Assembly: GCA_016931965.1 (NCBI GenBank)
Contig: JAFGDT010000098.1
Coordinates: forward strand, 1 to 64,000
Length of the DNA stretch: 64,000 nt
Direction of reading: 5' to 3'
From: a bacterium
Lineage (GTDB): Bacteria; Zhuqueibacterota; QNDG01; DSAB01
Shown here: positions 45,837 to 54,988 of the stretch, in pieces
Layout of the letters: each line of letters begins with the position of its first letter
Position numbering within the stretch: the stretch's first letter is position 1
Notes under the pieces: model-generated
What the model was told of the DNA's origin: nothing
Databases searched by the model: none
Seen by the model: the letters and a program-made list of their open reading frames with translations, nothing else
Position numbers and translations under genes: made by a program

Positions 45837-47726
45837 TCATCTGTCTTTACCGTAAAGGTCATACCACTGTTCAAACACAATCAATGCCCAGAGTTGATGA
45901 CTGTGATTTTCTTTTCCTTTAAGATGTTCGTCGATAAGATGTGAAACATACTCCGAATTGAAAAATCCCTGCTTTTCAATCCTGTTTGGACTGAGGAGAT
46001 CCAGCATCATCGGTTTTAAATCGTTGCGTATCCAGTTTTTGATGGGGATGCTAAATCCTTGTTTGTCTCGATTCTTCACCTCTCTGGGCAGATGGTCCCA
46101 GAATGTCTTTTTCAATAATATTTTTGAATCACCCCCTTTTAATTTCAAATCGGGCGGTAGAGTAAATGTGAACTCTACCACCCGATGATCCAAATAGGGG
46201 ACTCTGGCCTCCAACGAGTTCGCCATAGACATTCTGTCTACTTTCACCAAAATATCATCAACCAGATAGGTGTTCACATCAATGTATCCGGTTCGTGTGA
46301 CATCATCCTGCCCGTCAACCATTGAACTGTATTGAAAAATAAAATCATATGGATCCGTCTGCCTGATGGTCTCCAGAACATGATCCGAAAAGAGATTCTG
46401 CCTTTCAAGCTCTTGAAGAAACACCATCCAGCGGGCATGATAAAGCGACTTCGGCAAACGGGTTCCCTGAATAAAACGTTTATAACTGTTGATCACTCCC
46501 TTTTTTTTATCTGTTGGAGGCAACCGTTTTGCCAATAATTCAAAGATCCTGCTTTTCACGATTTTGGGCAACCGGTGATAAAATCGACGATCAAAACAAT
46601 GCGCCCGATAGGTGTCATATCCTGCAAACAGCTCATCACCGCCATCACCGGAAAGGACAACGGTGACAAAATCGCGGGCCATCTTTGAAACGAGGTAGGT
46701 GGGAAAGATGGAAAAGTCACCAAAAGGCTCGTCAAATTGTTTGATTAATTTTTCAGTGAGATCGAGTGCTTTGGCCTCAATGGTAAATTCATGATGGTCC
46801 GTATTGTATTTTCGGGCCACGGCGCGTGCATAGGTTAACTCGTTGTATGACGATTCCTTAAAACCGATTGAAAATGTTTTAACAGGCTCTTTGACGAGAC
46901 CTGCCATCAATGAAACAATGATGGATGAATCGATACCACCTGACAGAAAAGCACCCAACGGCACATCCGATACCAGCCGAAGACGCACCGAATCTTCGAG
47001 CAGCTCAAATAACCGGAGACGGGCTTCATGCTCATCCCATGGAATCACCTGGGGAGACAATCTCCAATAAGGCTTTATCTGGACTTGGCCCTCATGCCAG
47101 GAAAGCCAATGTCCCGGTGGTAATTTTCGTATGTGTTTAAAAATAGATCTCGGAGAGGGGATATACTCAAAGGTCAAATAATTATTCAACGCTAGCAAAT
47201 CGATATCTCGATGGATGTTCGGAGCCTGAAGAATGGCTTTAATTTCTGAACCAAATACGAATTTTTCTTCATCCTGATAATAGTAGAGGGGCTTGATACC
47301 GAGACGGTCCCGAGCAAGAAAAAGTTTCTTTTGATGATGATCCCATAAACCAAATCCGAACATACCGTTCAACTTTTCACAAATACGGATCCCCCAACGC
47401 TCATATCCATGAAGGATCGATTCTGTATCACTTTTCGTACGAAACATATGCCCTGATTTCTCAAGCTCGGCTCGCAGTTCCCTATAATTATAGATTTCAC
47501 CATTGAACACAATCCATATCGATTCATCTTCATTACTGAGAGGTTGATGCCCACCTGTCAAATCAATAATGGACAGACGGCGCATGCCAAGACCGACATG
47601 ATTTAAAATCACCTGTCCTTCATCATCCGGTCCCCGATGAACCAGAGTATGGCACATCTTTTTTAGAATAGATGCTTCAGGCTGTCTGATTCCATCTCGA
47701 TAGAGTATACCACAGATACCACACAT
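45837..47726 (-). CDS. asnB: asparagine synthase (glutamine-hydrolysing), exopolysaccharide-type
   Basis: Full-length AsnB-family amidotransferase of 629 residues. The N-terminus begins MCGICGILYRDG with the glutaminase Cys2; RLSIIDLTGG, FNGEIYNY and KSDTES give the other glutamine-binding residues. The synthetase domain has FLSGGIDSSIIVSL (PP-loop) and LSGDGGDELFAGYDTY. In polysaccharide and exosortase loci such proteins are thought to amidate a sugar carboxylate rather than make free asparagine. The upstream epimerase is UDP-glucuronate-type, so a uronic acid amide is a plausible product (inference). Only two bases lie between it and the GT4 gene upstream. Confidence 0.9.
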   Translation of the reverse strand: MCGICGILYRDGIRQPEASILKKMCHTLVHRGPDDEGQVILNHVGLGMRRLSIIDLTGGHQPLSNEDESIWIVFNGEIYNYRELRAELEKSGHMFRTKSDTESILHGYERWGIRICEKLNGMFGFGLWDHHQKKLFLARDRLGIKPLYYYQDEEKFVFGSEIKAILQAPNIHRDIDLLALNNYLTFEYIPSPRSIFKHIRKLPPGHWLSWHEGQVQIKPYWRLSPQVIPWDEHEARLRLFELLEDSVRLRLVSDVPLGAFLSGGIDSSIIVSLMAGLVKEPVKTFSIGFKESSYNELTYARAVARKYNTDHHEFTIEAKALDLTEKLIKQFDEPFGDFSIFPTYLVSKMARDFVTVVLSGDGGDELFAGYDTYRAHCFDRRFYHRLPKIVKSRIFELLAKRLPPTDKKKGVINSYKRFIQGTRLPKSLYHARWMVFLQELERQNLFSDHVLETIRQTDPYDFIFQYSSMVDGQDDVTRTGYIDVNTYLVDDILVKVDRMSMANSLEARVPYLDHRVVEFTFTLPPDLKLKGGDSKILLKKTFWDHLPREVKNRDKQGFSIPIKNWIRNDLKPMMLDLLSPNRIEKQGFFNSEYVSHLIDEHLKGKENHSHQLWALIVFEQWYDLYGKDR

Positions 47727-47727
47727 C

Positions 47728-48906
47728 CTATGCCATCCTCACCATCACCCGGTGGAGAGCCATGTTCATTTTTTCAACATAAGCCCGATAACTGTAATTC
47801 TCTTTGACCCATTGCGCACTTCTCTTTCCGAGACGTTTAGCCTGTTTTTTGTCTGTTGCCGCTGAAATAATGCCTGCAGCAAGCTGCTCGGGTGTCGGGT
47901 CGACAAGTACAGCCACTTGATCATTCAAAACCTGAGTGTGTGTCCGCAGACGGGTAGCCACAATTGGAACTCCAGAGCGTAAATAAGAATAAATTTTAAG
48001 TGGGGTGTTCGTACCTGCGATTCTGGGAGAGACCAACACATCTGCACAACGAATATAACTGTTGACTTCTTCGGGTGGAACCTGTCCCGTAAAGAAAATG
48101 GCATCTTCTATTTGGGATTTTATTTTCACGATATTTTGATAATGGGCAATCTGCTCTGGATGTCCGCCTACAAAAAGAAAGACTGCCGATTTTACCTTTT
48201 GAATCACACTCTCAACACTTTCAATCATCAGATCAAGACCCTGATAGGGTTCGAATGTACCGGTGTAAAGGATAACCTTTTTCCCCTGTAAATTGAGATC
48301 TTGAGATATTTGAGTTGATATATCCTTTTCACCAAAAATCATTCCATAATCGATGATATTCTCAATCAAGATTAAGTATTTGTATGAAAAGCGCTTTTTG
48401 ACGTATCGATAAAGATCAGGACATATCGTCAGAACGCAATCTGCATATTTCAAAACGTTTTTCTCAAGCATCTCAAATACGCGAATCACAATCTTCGATC
48501 GGGTAAATTGAAAATTGGATAACTGCTGCGGAAGACTGGAATGCATATCATAAAGATGCGGTTTTTTAAAAATCCGTGAGATGACCATACCCCAAAAGCC
48601 AGCCTCTTCGTGTGTATGAATGAGATCATAATGGTTTCTTGAGAGACAAACGACCGTTTTAATAATCAAACAAAAATCCAGTGGAATTTTTTTCAGTGAT
48701 GGACCAATTTTTATCTTACCAATGCCTGGGATTCTGTGTATTCTGTATATTCGCAAACCCGGAAGCTTAACATCTCTACCAATCGGATAGGTGAGTAAAT
48801 CGACACGGTGTCCCATATCTGAAAAAGCCTTTAAGCGACCTACTACGCTTAAAGGCGTGCCACGAGGTTCGAAAATTGGCTCCGGAGCAATCATCAATAT
48901 CTTCAT
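47728..48906 (-). CDS. GT4 glycosyltransferase
   Basis: GT-B enzyme of about 392 residues. The N-terminal domain opens MKILMIAPEPIFEPRGTPLSVVGRL, with DLIHTHEEAGFWG; the donor domain shows ILYTGTFEPYQGLDLMIES, FVGGHPEQI, and SPRIAGTNTPLKIYSYLRSGVPIVAT, in which the E-x7-E pair is not obvious. I prefer the ATG that begins MKILMIAPEP, four codons into the ORF, because family members start there; neither ATG has a strong ribosome site. Confidence 0.86.
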   Translation of the reverse strand: MKILMIAPEPIFEPRGTPLSVVGRLKAFSDMGHRVDLLTYPIGRDVKLPGLRIYRIHRIPGIGKIKIGPSLKKIPLDFCLIIKTVVCLSRNHYDLIHTHEEAGFWGMVISRIFKKPHLYDMHSSLPQQLSNFQFTRSKIVIRVFEMLEKNVLKYADCVLTICPDLYRYVKKRFSYKYLILIENIIDYGMIFGEKDISTQISQDLNLQGKKVILYTGTFEPYQGLDLMIESVESVIQKVKSAVFLFVGGHPEQIAHYQNIVKIKSQIEDAIFFTGQVPPEEVNSYIRCADVLVSPRIAGTNTPLKIYSYLRSGVPIVATRLRTHTQVLNDQVAVLVDPTPEQLAAGIISAATDKKQAKRLGKRSAQWVKENYSYRAYVEKMNMALHRVMVRMA

Positions 48907-48924
48907 TGAATCATCCACAACACC

Positions 48925-48945
48925 AAAAAACGGTTTATGTAACCG
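48925..48945 (-). terminator. small hairpin with U-tract, possible weak terminator or attenuator
   Basis: On the minus strand, CGGTT-acata-AACCG is followed directly by six Ts. The stem has only five pairs (three G-C), so it is weak. It lies about 20-30 bases before the start of the GT4 gene and downstream of the WbaP-type gene, where partial termination could separate export and initiation genes from the rest. Confidence 0.35.
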
Positions 48946-48960
48946 GAATCATTTTTCTTG

Positions 48961-49134
48961 TTACAGTTCATCCCTTTTTCTCCCCAATAGTACTGGTTCA
49001 TTCTGCAACGCATGTGAGTCAAGATCTCCAGATAAACTTACCACAGAAATACGATCATCTCCTAACAAACTGGATAACAAATGGATGCGTTGAATCGTCT
49101 TTCCAACTTGACTATAAACAAAGAATCCACTCAT
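48961..49134 (-). CDS. short ORF of unknown function (57 residues), doubtful
   Basis: Too short for the ORF track. It would begin MSGFFVYSQVGKTIQ and end RKRDEL, with amphipathic segments (IHLLSSLLGDDRISVVSLSG). No ribosome-binding site is visible before the ATG, and the frame upstream is open apart from two stops. It could be a real small protein, the 3' remnant of a decayed gene, or chance. I recognise no family. Confidence 0.2.
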   Translation of the reverse strand: MSGFFVYSQVGKTIQRIHLLSSLLGDDRISVVSLSGDLDSHALQNEPVLLGRKRDEL

Positions 49135-49342
49135 TATTGTTATCTTTTTGATTCTTATAGTATTTCATTTCACCTTTGAATCTGAATTGTCTATCCATTT
49201 TTACATCTCTTTAATCACTTCTCCATTTACGAAATATCTGAATGAAGATCCATCAATAAATAAAATTCACTCGAAAAACAGTGTTGCACAAAGTATACCC
49301 CCCTGCCCAAATGGAAAATGAATGTAACAACTGAATGGAGTT

Positions 49343-50800
49343 TTAGGCAGCACCATAACCCGTTAAAACAACAAAAACGGTACGGACAAGTATTTTAAAA
49401 TCCAACCACAGAGAAAAATGATCAATATACCAGAGATCCATCTCCATCCATTGCTCAAAATCAATTTTATTCCTTCCGCTGACTTGCCAGATACAGGTTA
49501 ATCCCGGTTTCATGCTGAGACGTCTCCGCTGCCAAGTTTCATACATTTCAACTTCATCGGAAAGAGGCGGACGTGGACCCACCAAACTCATATCACCCTT
49601 GAGAACATTGAAAATTTGAGGATATTCATCAATGCTGAACCTTCGCATAAATCTACCAAATCGAGTCACTCGAGGATCCCTTTTCATTTTAAAGACAGGT
49701 CCATTCATTTCATTTTGTCTTTTTAATTCTTTTTTTCTGACTTCCGATCCAACATACATAGATCGAAATTTATATAATGTAAATTTTCTTCCGTTGAGTC
49801 CACAACGTGTTTGACGGAAAAAGATGGGTCCCCTGGAAGTTATTTTGACGCCTATAGAAGCAATTAAAAAAACAGGAAACAACAGAATCAGGAATAGTGT
49901 AGCAATAAAAATATCAAAAATCCTTTTAAAAAACAATTGCCATTCTTTGGCCATAGAAGTCTGAAACATGATGAGAGGAATTCCCGCAAATTCAGACTGA
50001 CGAATTCGAGCCAATTTCGGTTTAAATAAATCAACTGAAATGGCTGTATCGATCCCCTCTCTCTCACAGTGATTGATCGCTTCTTCGATTCGATTCAGCC
50101 ACATTCTTGGAACCACGAAAATCACCCGATCAATTACAAATTCACGGAGGATCCGAGGAATATCTCTAATACGACCAATCACTTCATAATCCATAATACT
50201 TTTACCCAATAATTTTGGATCATCATCGATCAAACCAATAATTTTCAATCCCCAGTTCGAATGCGCTTTAACAAGATTAATAAATTCTTGGGCCCGCTTT
50301 CCTGTTCCAACGATAAGCATATTAACAAGACTGTATCCCTGCCGAAATGTATAATCCAAAAACCACCGCCATAAAGCTTTCTCAATACCCAGGCATATCA
50401 CTCCTGTTATTGCAAAAACGGCGACGTAAAGTCTACTCGTCAAGGTCATTTTGAGAAGAAAAACGACATATCCCAAAACAATAACCGACACGATACATGT
50501 CCGAAATACTTTCCAAAGAATTTCAAGAAAAATTTTAGTTCGAAATCCTACATAAACACCATCAATTGACATTAAACTGATCCACACAGGAATCGTAATC
50601 AGAACGAGCCAAATATGATTCTCTAAAAAATATAGAGCCCCATCCAATGATATTTGTGTGGCATATGCCATGCCTCCCGTTGTCAAGAATGGTCTTATCA
50701 AAAGGGTAATAAAATAGGCGATGATAAAAGATATCATAATCATAATAACATCTGTTATTTTCATCAAACGAATAAAAAATATTTCTTTCTCTCGAACCAT
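49343..50800 (-). CDS. WbaP-type polyprenyl-phosphate phosphoglycosyltransferase (initiating enzyme)
   Basis: Initiates repeat-unit assembly by transferring a sugar-1-phosphate from a nucleotide sugar to undecaprenyl phosphate at the inner membrane. Four N-terminal helices (about residues 10-130) are followed by a CoA-binding_3/Rossmann-like domain (about 140-260), then a re-entrant helix (KRIFDIFIATLFLILLFPVF) and the catalytic domain with KFRSMYVGS, the catalytic-type DEYPQIFNVLKGDMSLVGPRP, and KPGLTCIWQVSGRN. The start is the ATG giving MVREKEIFF, three bases after the epimerase stop with AAGGGTG upstream; the 12-residue ORF-track extension is dropped. The sugar cannot be read, though Gal, Glc or GlcA-type donors are common. 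Confidence 0.92.
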   Translation of the reverse strand: MVREKEIFFIRLMKITDVIMIMISFIIAYFITLLIRPFLTTGGMAYATQISLDGALYFLENHIWLVLITIPVWISLMSIDGVYVGFRTKIFLEILWKVFRTCIVSVIVLGYVVFLLKMTLTSRLYVAVFAITGVICLGIEKALWRWFLDYTFRQGYSLVNMLIVGTGKRAQEFINLVKAHSNWGLKIIGLIDDDPKLLGKSIMDYEVIGRIRDIPRILREFVIDRVIFVVPRMWLNRIEEAINHCEREGIDTAISVDLFKPKLARIRQSEFAGIPLIMFQTSMAKEWQLFFKRIFDIFIATLFLILLFPVFLIASIGVKITSRGPIFFRQTRCGLNGRKFTLYKFRSMYVGSEVRKKELKRQNEMNGPVFKMKRDPRVTRFGRFMRRFSIDEYPQIFNVLKGDMSLVGPRPPLSDEVEMYETWQRRRLSMKPGLTCIWQVSGRNKIDFEQWMEMDLWYIDHFSLWLDFKILVRTVFVVLTGYGAA

Positions 50801-50802
50801 AC

Positions 50803-51762
50803 TTACACCCTTGAATCCGATTCCTGAACATACCACTCAATAAATTTCTCAATGCCTTTTTGAATAGACACTTTTGGATAAAAATCCAATTCGGCTTTGG
50901 CTTTTTGAATATCTGCATATGTAACAGGGACATCACCTGGTTGATCGGGAAGTGATTTTATTTTGGCATTTTTACCTAATGCATTTTCCAGCAGACGAAC
51001 AAGATGTTTCAATTCAATTGTTTGCGACTCACCCAAATTATAAATATGATATCCTTTACACCTGTCAATTGCGTTTTCTATACCATCCACAATGTCTGTT
51101 ATATAGGTATAATCTCTACGACTTGTCCCATTTCCAAAAAAGGGAATTTCTTTTTCTTCTGAAATGAGTCTTGTAAATGTATATATCGCCATATCGGGTC
51201 GCTGTCTCGGACCATAAACAGTAAAAAATCGAAGACAGGTTACTGAAATAGAATAAAGATAAAAATAAGTGTATGCCAATAATTCACCAGCTCTTTTTGT
51301 AGATGCATAGGGCGAAATAGGGCAATCTACGGAATCATCCTCACTGAAGGGAACTTTGCTATTTTTACCGTAAACAGAGGAAGATGAAGCAAAAATAAAT
51401 TTAGAAACTTGGAATTGTGAGCTCATTTCTAATAGATTTAAAGTACCTTCGACATTGACTTTTTGGTAAAGATGAGGTTGTTGAATAGACGGACGAACAC
51501 CCGCTCTGGCAGCCAAATGAACGATAGCATCAAAATGCGTATTTTTGAACAGATCTTGAAGAAGTTTTTTGTCTAAAATATCCCCCTCGACCAACCGATA
51601 ATTCGGATGTCTTGACACTGTAACAATATTTAGACGTTTTATTCTTGGATCATAATACGAATTAAAATTATCTAAACAAACAACATCATCACCTCTTTCA
51701 ATCAAACGTTCACAAAGAAAAGATCCGATAAAACCGGCTCCGCCAGTGGCAAGAACACGCAT
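50803..51762 (-). CDS. UDP-glucuronate 4-epimerase-like SDR
   Basis: Extended SDR of 319 residues. Cofactor motif VLATGGAGFIGSFLCERL, FASSSSVYGKN, catalytic YxxxK in SPYASTKRAGELLAY, and RFFTVYGPRQRPDMAI. The late segment LPDQPGDVPVTYADIQKAK is characteristic of UDP-glucuronate epimerases (CapI/GAE group), which make UDP-galacturonate from UDP-glucuronate. GGAAT precedes the ATG. It sits between wzc and the initiating transferase, so its product may be a main building block. A GalE-like activity remains possible. Confidence 0.87.
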   Translation of the reverse strand: MRVLATGGAGFIGSFLCERLIERGDDVVCLDNFNSYYDPRIKRLNIVTVSRHPNYRLVEGDILDKKLLQDLFKNTHFDAIVHLAARAGVRPSIQQPHLYQKVNVEGTLNLLEMSSQFQVSKFIFASSSSVYGKNSKVPFSEDDSVDCPISPYASTKRAGELLAYTYFYLYSISVTCLRFFTVYGPRQRPDMAIYTFTRLISEEKEIPFFGNGTSRRDYTYITDIVDGIENAIDRCKGYHIYNLGESQTIELKHLVRLLENALGKNAKIKSLPDQPGDVPVTYADIQKAKAELDFYPKVSIQKGIEKFIEWYVQESDSRV

Positions 51763-51772
51763 GATTTATTCC

Positions 51773-54079
51773 TTAATATCGATAGTAGCTATAACCCTCA
51801 TGAGCAACCTCAACGCCAGCGCAATTGAGAATCGCACCGATCACTTTTGCTTCCACATTTTGAAATAGCTCCAATTTCCGTTTTATATCTTCTCTGTGCG
51901 ATTTACCGGCTCTGATTAAAACAGCAACGCCATCAACAAGGGTCCCCAAAATGATAGCATCCGTAGCAGCCAAGAGAGGTGGAGTATCAAAAATAACAAA
52001 ATCATATCGCTTGGTTATTCCCTCGATAAATCTTTTCATTCTGATCGAACCCAAAAGCTCAGATGGATTGGGTATAAGAGAACCACACGTAATTAAAGAT
52101 AGATTCGGGATATAGGTTTCATTGATAACATTATCAAAAGATACAACACCAGTGAGATAATTGGTAAAACCCGGTTTCTTGGGGCAATTAAAACTGTTGT
52201 GCAATACGCCACGTCTCAGATCTGCATCAATCAAAAGAGTTTTTGATTTCTGTTGGGCCATTGTAATAGCCAAATTCGCCGCAGTAAATGATTTACCCTC
52301 TCCGGGTGAAACACTTCCAATAGCAATAGACCGAATAGGACCAATATTCTTTGAAAAAATAAGATTTGTACGTAATGACCGGTAAGCCTCACCCACAGGT
52401 GTTGGGGAATAATCATGCGTCACAATTTGTGAACTGATACTCTTCGCCTTCTCAGAATCCTGAAGTTCATAATCATCAAATTTGACTTTGGGAATAACAC
52501 CCAACAGAGGCAGTTTCAAGTAACGTTTTACATCCTGGTGTGTTCTGATCCTTTTATCTGCTATCTCCCAGATAACGGCCATCACAATCCCGAGGAGAAA
52601 TCCCAATACAGCTCCCATAAAGGCTTTGGTGATTTTATCTCCGGTTCGCGGAGCCGAAGGAGGTAAAGCTGGATCAATGACGTATGCATTTTCTGAAATA
52701 ACAGCCTCAGACAGCTCAGCTTCTGTAAATTGCCTGAGATACAAATTGTATATATCCTCATTGACTCTCCTCTGCCTTTCAAGTTTAATCAATTTCAAAT
52801 CCTCTTCAGGAAACGTATCCAATTCTTTTTGAAGTTCTTCCATCTGATCTTCGATTTGAGTAATCTGTCTATCCAATTCTATTAATTTATTCTTCGCCAA
52901 TGATACAATCCTATCTTCAAGAAATAACAATCTCGCATTACTTTCAATAACTTCTGGGTTCGTTTCTGGCAAATCTCTGTCCCAACGCAATCCTCTTATG
53001 AATTGCCTTTCATCTTCATATTGTTGTCTGATCAATTCCATATCGGAATCACCATCAAAAACCTCATTTTGAGCGATTTGTCTATATACATAAGGCGCAT
53101 CGATATCCATATTAAAATCGGCGGATGTAAAATCCATCAGTCCCAAACAAAAAATCAATTCATTGCGGAAAGTAGCCAATCTTGTACTGTCACCATGTAT
53201 TGCATTTAATCGATTGATTGTATCCTGTGTTTCTTGGTCAAGTCCCATTAAGTGTTCATTTCTGAAAGCTTTCAGTTGGCTGTCGTATTTATCGAGCTCT
53301 TGTTGCACCACTCTTAATTGATTTTCTAGAAAATTACTAAAAGCACGACTATTTTCATCCCTCATTTCAGAACTTTTCTCTATTAAGATTTCGGCCAACA
53401 TATTTACAGTTTGAGCCAAAAGTACTGGATCTCGATCCGCTAAGTAGATACCAATTTGATTATTTAAAGGTGGATTTGACCAAATACTTAATCTCGACTG
53501 AAGCGATCGTGAAGTCGATTGAAAGTGATGAATCCTAAAAGTCACATCTGTGTGATTGATCACTGCGTTTGGATTTAAGGAGAAAGAAAATCCATTGTAA
53601 GATACAGTATCTTCAATAAAGCGTTCAACTTGGAGGCTGTCCAACAGATCTGATTCAAAATACAAGGCACAGATGTTCGTAGGATAAAAACGCAATGTAT
53701 AAGTTCCTGGCACGGGTTCTTTCGTTGTCGAAAAGATTTTAAAAACATCCTGTCGGTTAATGAATGGTTGATCTTCCTGCTGAATCAACTCAACCGCCAA
53801 TCCGAGTGTTGCAGTCACCTCTTCGGCAAATGTACGGCTCTGCAACCGTGCAATACGGCTTTGTACAAGACTTTCCGGAACACCCCCAATATTTTCAAAG
53901 TGGATAATTACCTCGGTATCATAAATGGGTGGTTGTCTTTTCAAATAAAGAACCCATGGAATAGTAATCCCTAAAAAAGCAATTCCAATTAACCACCACC
54001 TCCGAATGATTCCCTTTAAATATCGAGAAAAATCAATACTTTCTTCACTTTCAACCGGATCTTCAAAAAAATTATCCAT
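51773..54079 (-). CDS. wzc: Wzc-type polysaccharide co-polymerase with BY-kinase domain
   Basis: Inner-membrane chain-length regulator and tyrosine autokinase of 768 residues. The N-terminal Wzz domain has its first helix at about 29-48 (WWLIGIAFLGITIPWVLYL). A long periplasmic part includes coiled-coil stretches (about 235-275 and 385-440). The second helix lies near 490-510 after the proline-rich PALPPSAPRTGDK. The cytoplasmic kinase has Walker A SVSPGEGKSFTAANL, Walker A' LLIDADLRRG and Walker B-type FVIFDTPPLL, and ends in a tyrosine cluster GYSYYRY for autophosphorylation. An AGGAG sits five bases before the ATG. It follows wza by about 40 bases. No partner phosphatase (Wzb) gene is in the window. 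Confidence 0.93.
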   Translation of the reverse strand: MDNFFEDPVESEESIDFSRYLKGIIRRWWLIGIAFLGITIPWVLYLKRQPPIYDTEVIIHFENIGGVPESLVQSRIARLQSRTFAEEVTATLGLAVELIQQEDQPFINRQDVFKIFSTTKEPVPGTYTLRFYPTNICALYFESDLLDSLQVERFIEDTVSYNGFSFSLNPNAVINHTDVTFRIHHFQSTSRSLQSRLSIWSNPPLNNQIGIYLADRDPVLLAQTVNMLAEILIEKSSEMRDENSRAFSNFLENQLRVVQQELDKYDSQLKAFRNEHLMGLDQETQDTINRLNAIHGDSTRLATFRNELIFCLGLMDFTSADFNMDIDAPYVYRQIAQNEVFDGDSDMELIRQQYEDERQFIRGLRWDRDLPETNPEVIESNARLLFLEDRIVSLAKNKLIELDRQITQIEDQMEELQKELDTFPEEDLKLIKLERQRRVNEDIYNLYLRQFTEAELSEAVISENAYVIDPALPPSAPRTGDKITKAFMGAVLGFLLGIVMAVIWEIADKRIRTHQDVKRYLKLPLLGVIPKVKFDDYELQDSEKAKSISSQIVTHDYSPTPVGEAYRSLRTNLIFSKNIGPIRSIAIGSVSPGEGKSFTAANLAITMAQQKSKTLLIDADLRRGVLHNSFNCPKKPGFTNYLTGVVSFDNVINETYIPNLSLITCGSLIPNPSELLGSIRMKRFIEGITKRYDFVIFDTPPLLAATDAIILGTLVDGVAVLIRAGKSHREDIKRKLELFQNVEAKVIGAILNCAGVEVAHEGYSYYRY

Positions 54080-54119
54080 TCCAACTCCTCATAATGTATC
54101 CAAACGGGACAACGGTTGA

Positions 54120-54833
54120 TCACCAATATCCTGATCTCAATCTAAGATAAAGCAAAACCATTGAGGCAAGAAGATTGATGATATTGATATAAAAATAGAA
54201 ATCCATCCGACCCTGAGCAGGAGCAATAATTTGATCCCCCGATTCTATACCTGCATCTTCGAGTGAATACCCTTCCTCGAAGCTTTCCAGCAGATTTTTT
54301 TTCACAACCTTACCCCCTCTTTCCACCACCATACCTGATAAGTCACAATTGTACGTCGGCCCACCAGCCAATGTAACCAGATCATGAAGCGAAGCGGATG
54401 GATCAATACGATAAGCTCCTGGTCTTTGAAAAGCACCCTGCATCGTCACCCGAATCAGGGGGCGAACACTGACATAGAGATTTTTCATGTATGCTTCAAG
54501 TTTCTCCCTCAGGCTTTGCATCAGCTCAACCTCCGTTAATCCGCTCACCCGTACTTCTCCAATAAGTGGCATAATAATATAACCCCTTGAATCAATTCCA
54601 TAATCACCGCTCAGGATATCATTACCCACCGCTTCCAGATCCAATTTCATGACCTGGATCCTAACAGCATCTCCTGGTCGAAAAATAGTCAACGTCTTGG
54701 CGGTATTACTCCATTGATAATCGGTCGTCAATTGTGCATTCAACAGTGATGAAAATGATCCTCCTAACAGAAATTGACCTATGATAAAATATTTAAAAAC
54801 AATCCGCATGATGTTACATTTAGGAACAGACAT
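54120..54833 (-). CDS. wza: Wza-type outer-membrane polysaccharide export protein
   Basis: Export channel subunit of 237 residues. A hydrophobic N-terminal segment (IVFKYFIIGQFLLGGSFSSLLNAQ) is a signal peptide without an obvious lipobox Cys. A Poly_export domain (IFRPGDAVRIQVMKL to LTEVELMQSL) is followed by one SLBB domain (VRVTMQGAFQRPGAYRIDPSASLHDLVTLAGG), and a C-terminal hydrophobic helix (INIINLLASMVLLYLRL) could cross the outer membrane. It is shorter than E. coli Wza and has one SLBB instead of two. GGAAGGGA seven bases upstream supports the first ATG. First gene of the export block after the terminator. Confidence 0.88.
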   Translation of the reverse strand: MSVPKCNIMRIVFKYFIIGQFLLGGSFSSLLNAQLTTDYQWSNTAKTLTIFRPGDAVRIQVMKLDLEAVGNDILSGDYGIDSRGYIIMPLIGEVRVSGLTEVELMQSLREKLEAYMKNLYVSVRPLIRVTMQGAFQRPGAYRIDPSASLHDLVTLAGGPTYNCDLSGMVVERGGKVVKKNLLESFEEGYSLEDAGIESGDQIIAPAQGRMDFYFYINIINLLASMVLLYLRLRSGYW

Positions 54834-54855
54834 TCATAAATCCCTTCCGTGTTTA

Positions 54856-54861
54856 ATTATA
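54856..54861 (-). promoter_or_regulatory. possible -10 element of the wza operon
   Basis: A consensus TATAAT lies about 25 bases before the wza start and 60 bases beyond the terminator of the upstream block, where a promoter is needed. The best -35 match (TTGCAA) is 22 bases away, too far for a standard promoter, so the element is uncertain. Confidence 0.35.
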
Positions 54862-54922
54862 ATTACACAAATCCATTAAATTATTGCAAATAATATACCA
54901 TGAAAAGACACCCTAATTCTAT

Positions 54923-54953
54923 AAAAAAACATCCGTTGAACTCACCGGATGTT
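54923..54953 (-). terminator. rho-independent terminator after the STAS-HTH gene
   Basis: On the minus strand AACATCCG and CGGATGTT form a perfect eight-base stem around a ten-base loop, followed at once by seven Ts. It lies 36 bases after the stop of the STAS-HTH gene. It marks the end of the transcript from the mre/lgt/TPR/GT5 block and the start of the export operon. Confidence 0.88.
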
Positions 54954-54988
54954 ATGATCATTCCTGTTCCTAATTCACCACTTCTCAT

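Larger units (their letters stand above)
48919..49342. other. 424-base gap holding a short ORF and a hairpin
   Basis: The longest internal gap of the locus, between the WbaP-type gene and the first GT4 downstream. It contains a 57-residue minus-strand ORF (48961-49134) and a small hairpin with a U-tract (48925-48945), listed separately. Translating the same frame further upstream gives two more open pieces broken by stops (FIDGSSFRYFVNGEV, then KWIDNSDSKVK), so the gap may be a decayed gene. I see no strong promoter. Confidence 0.4.
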
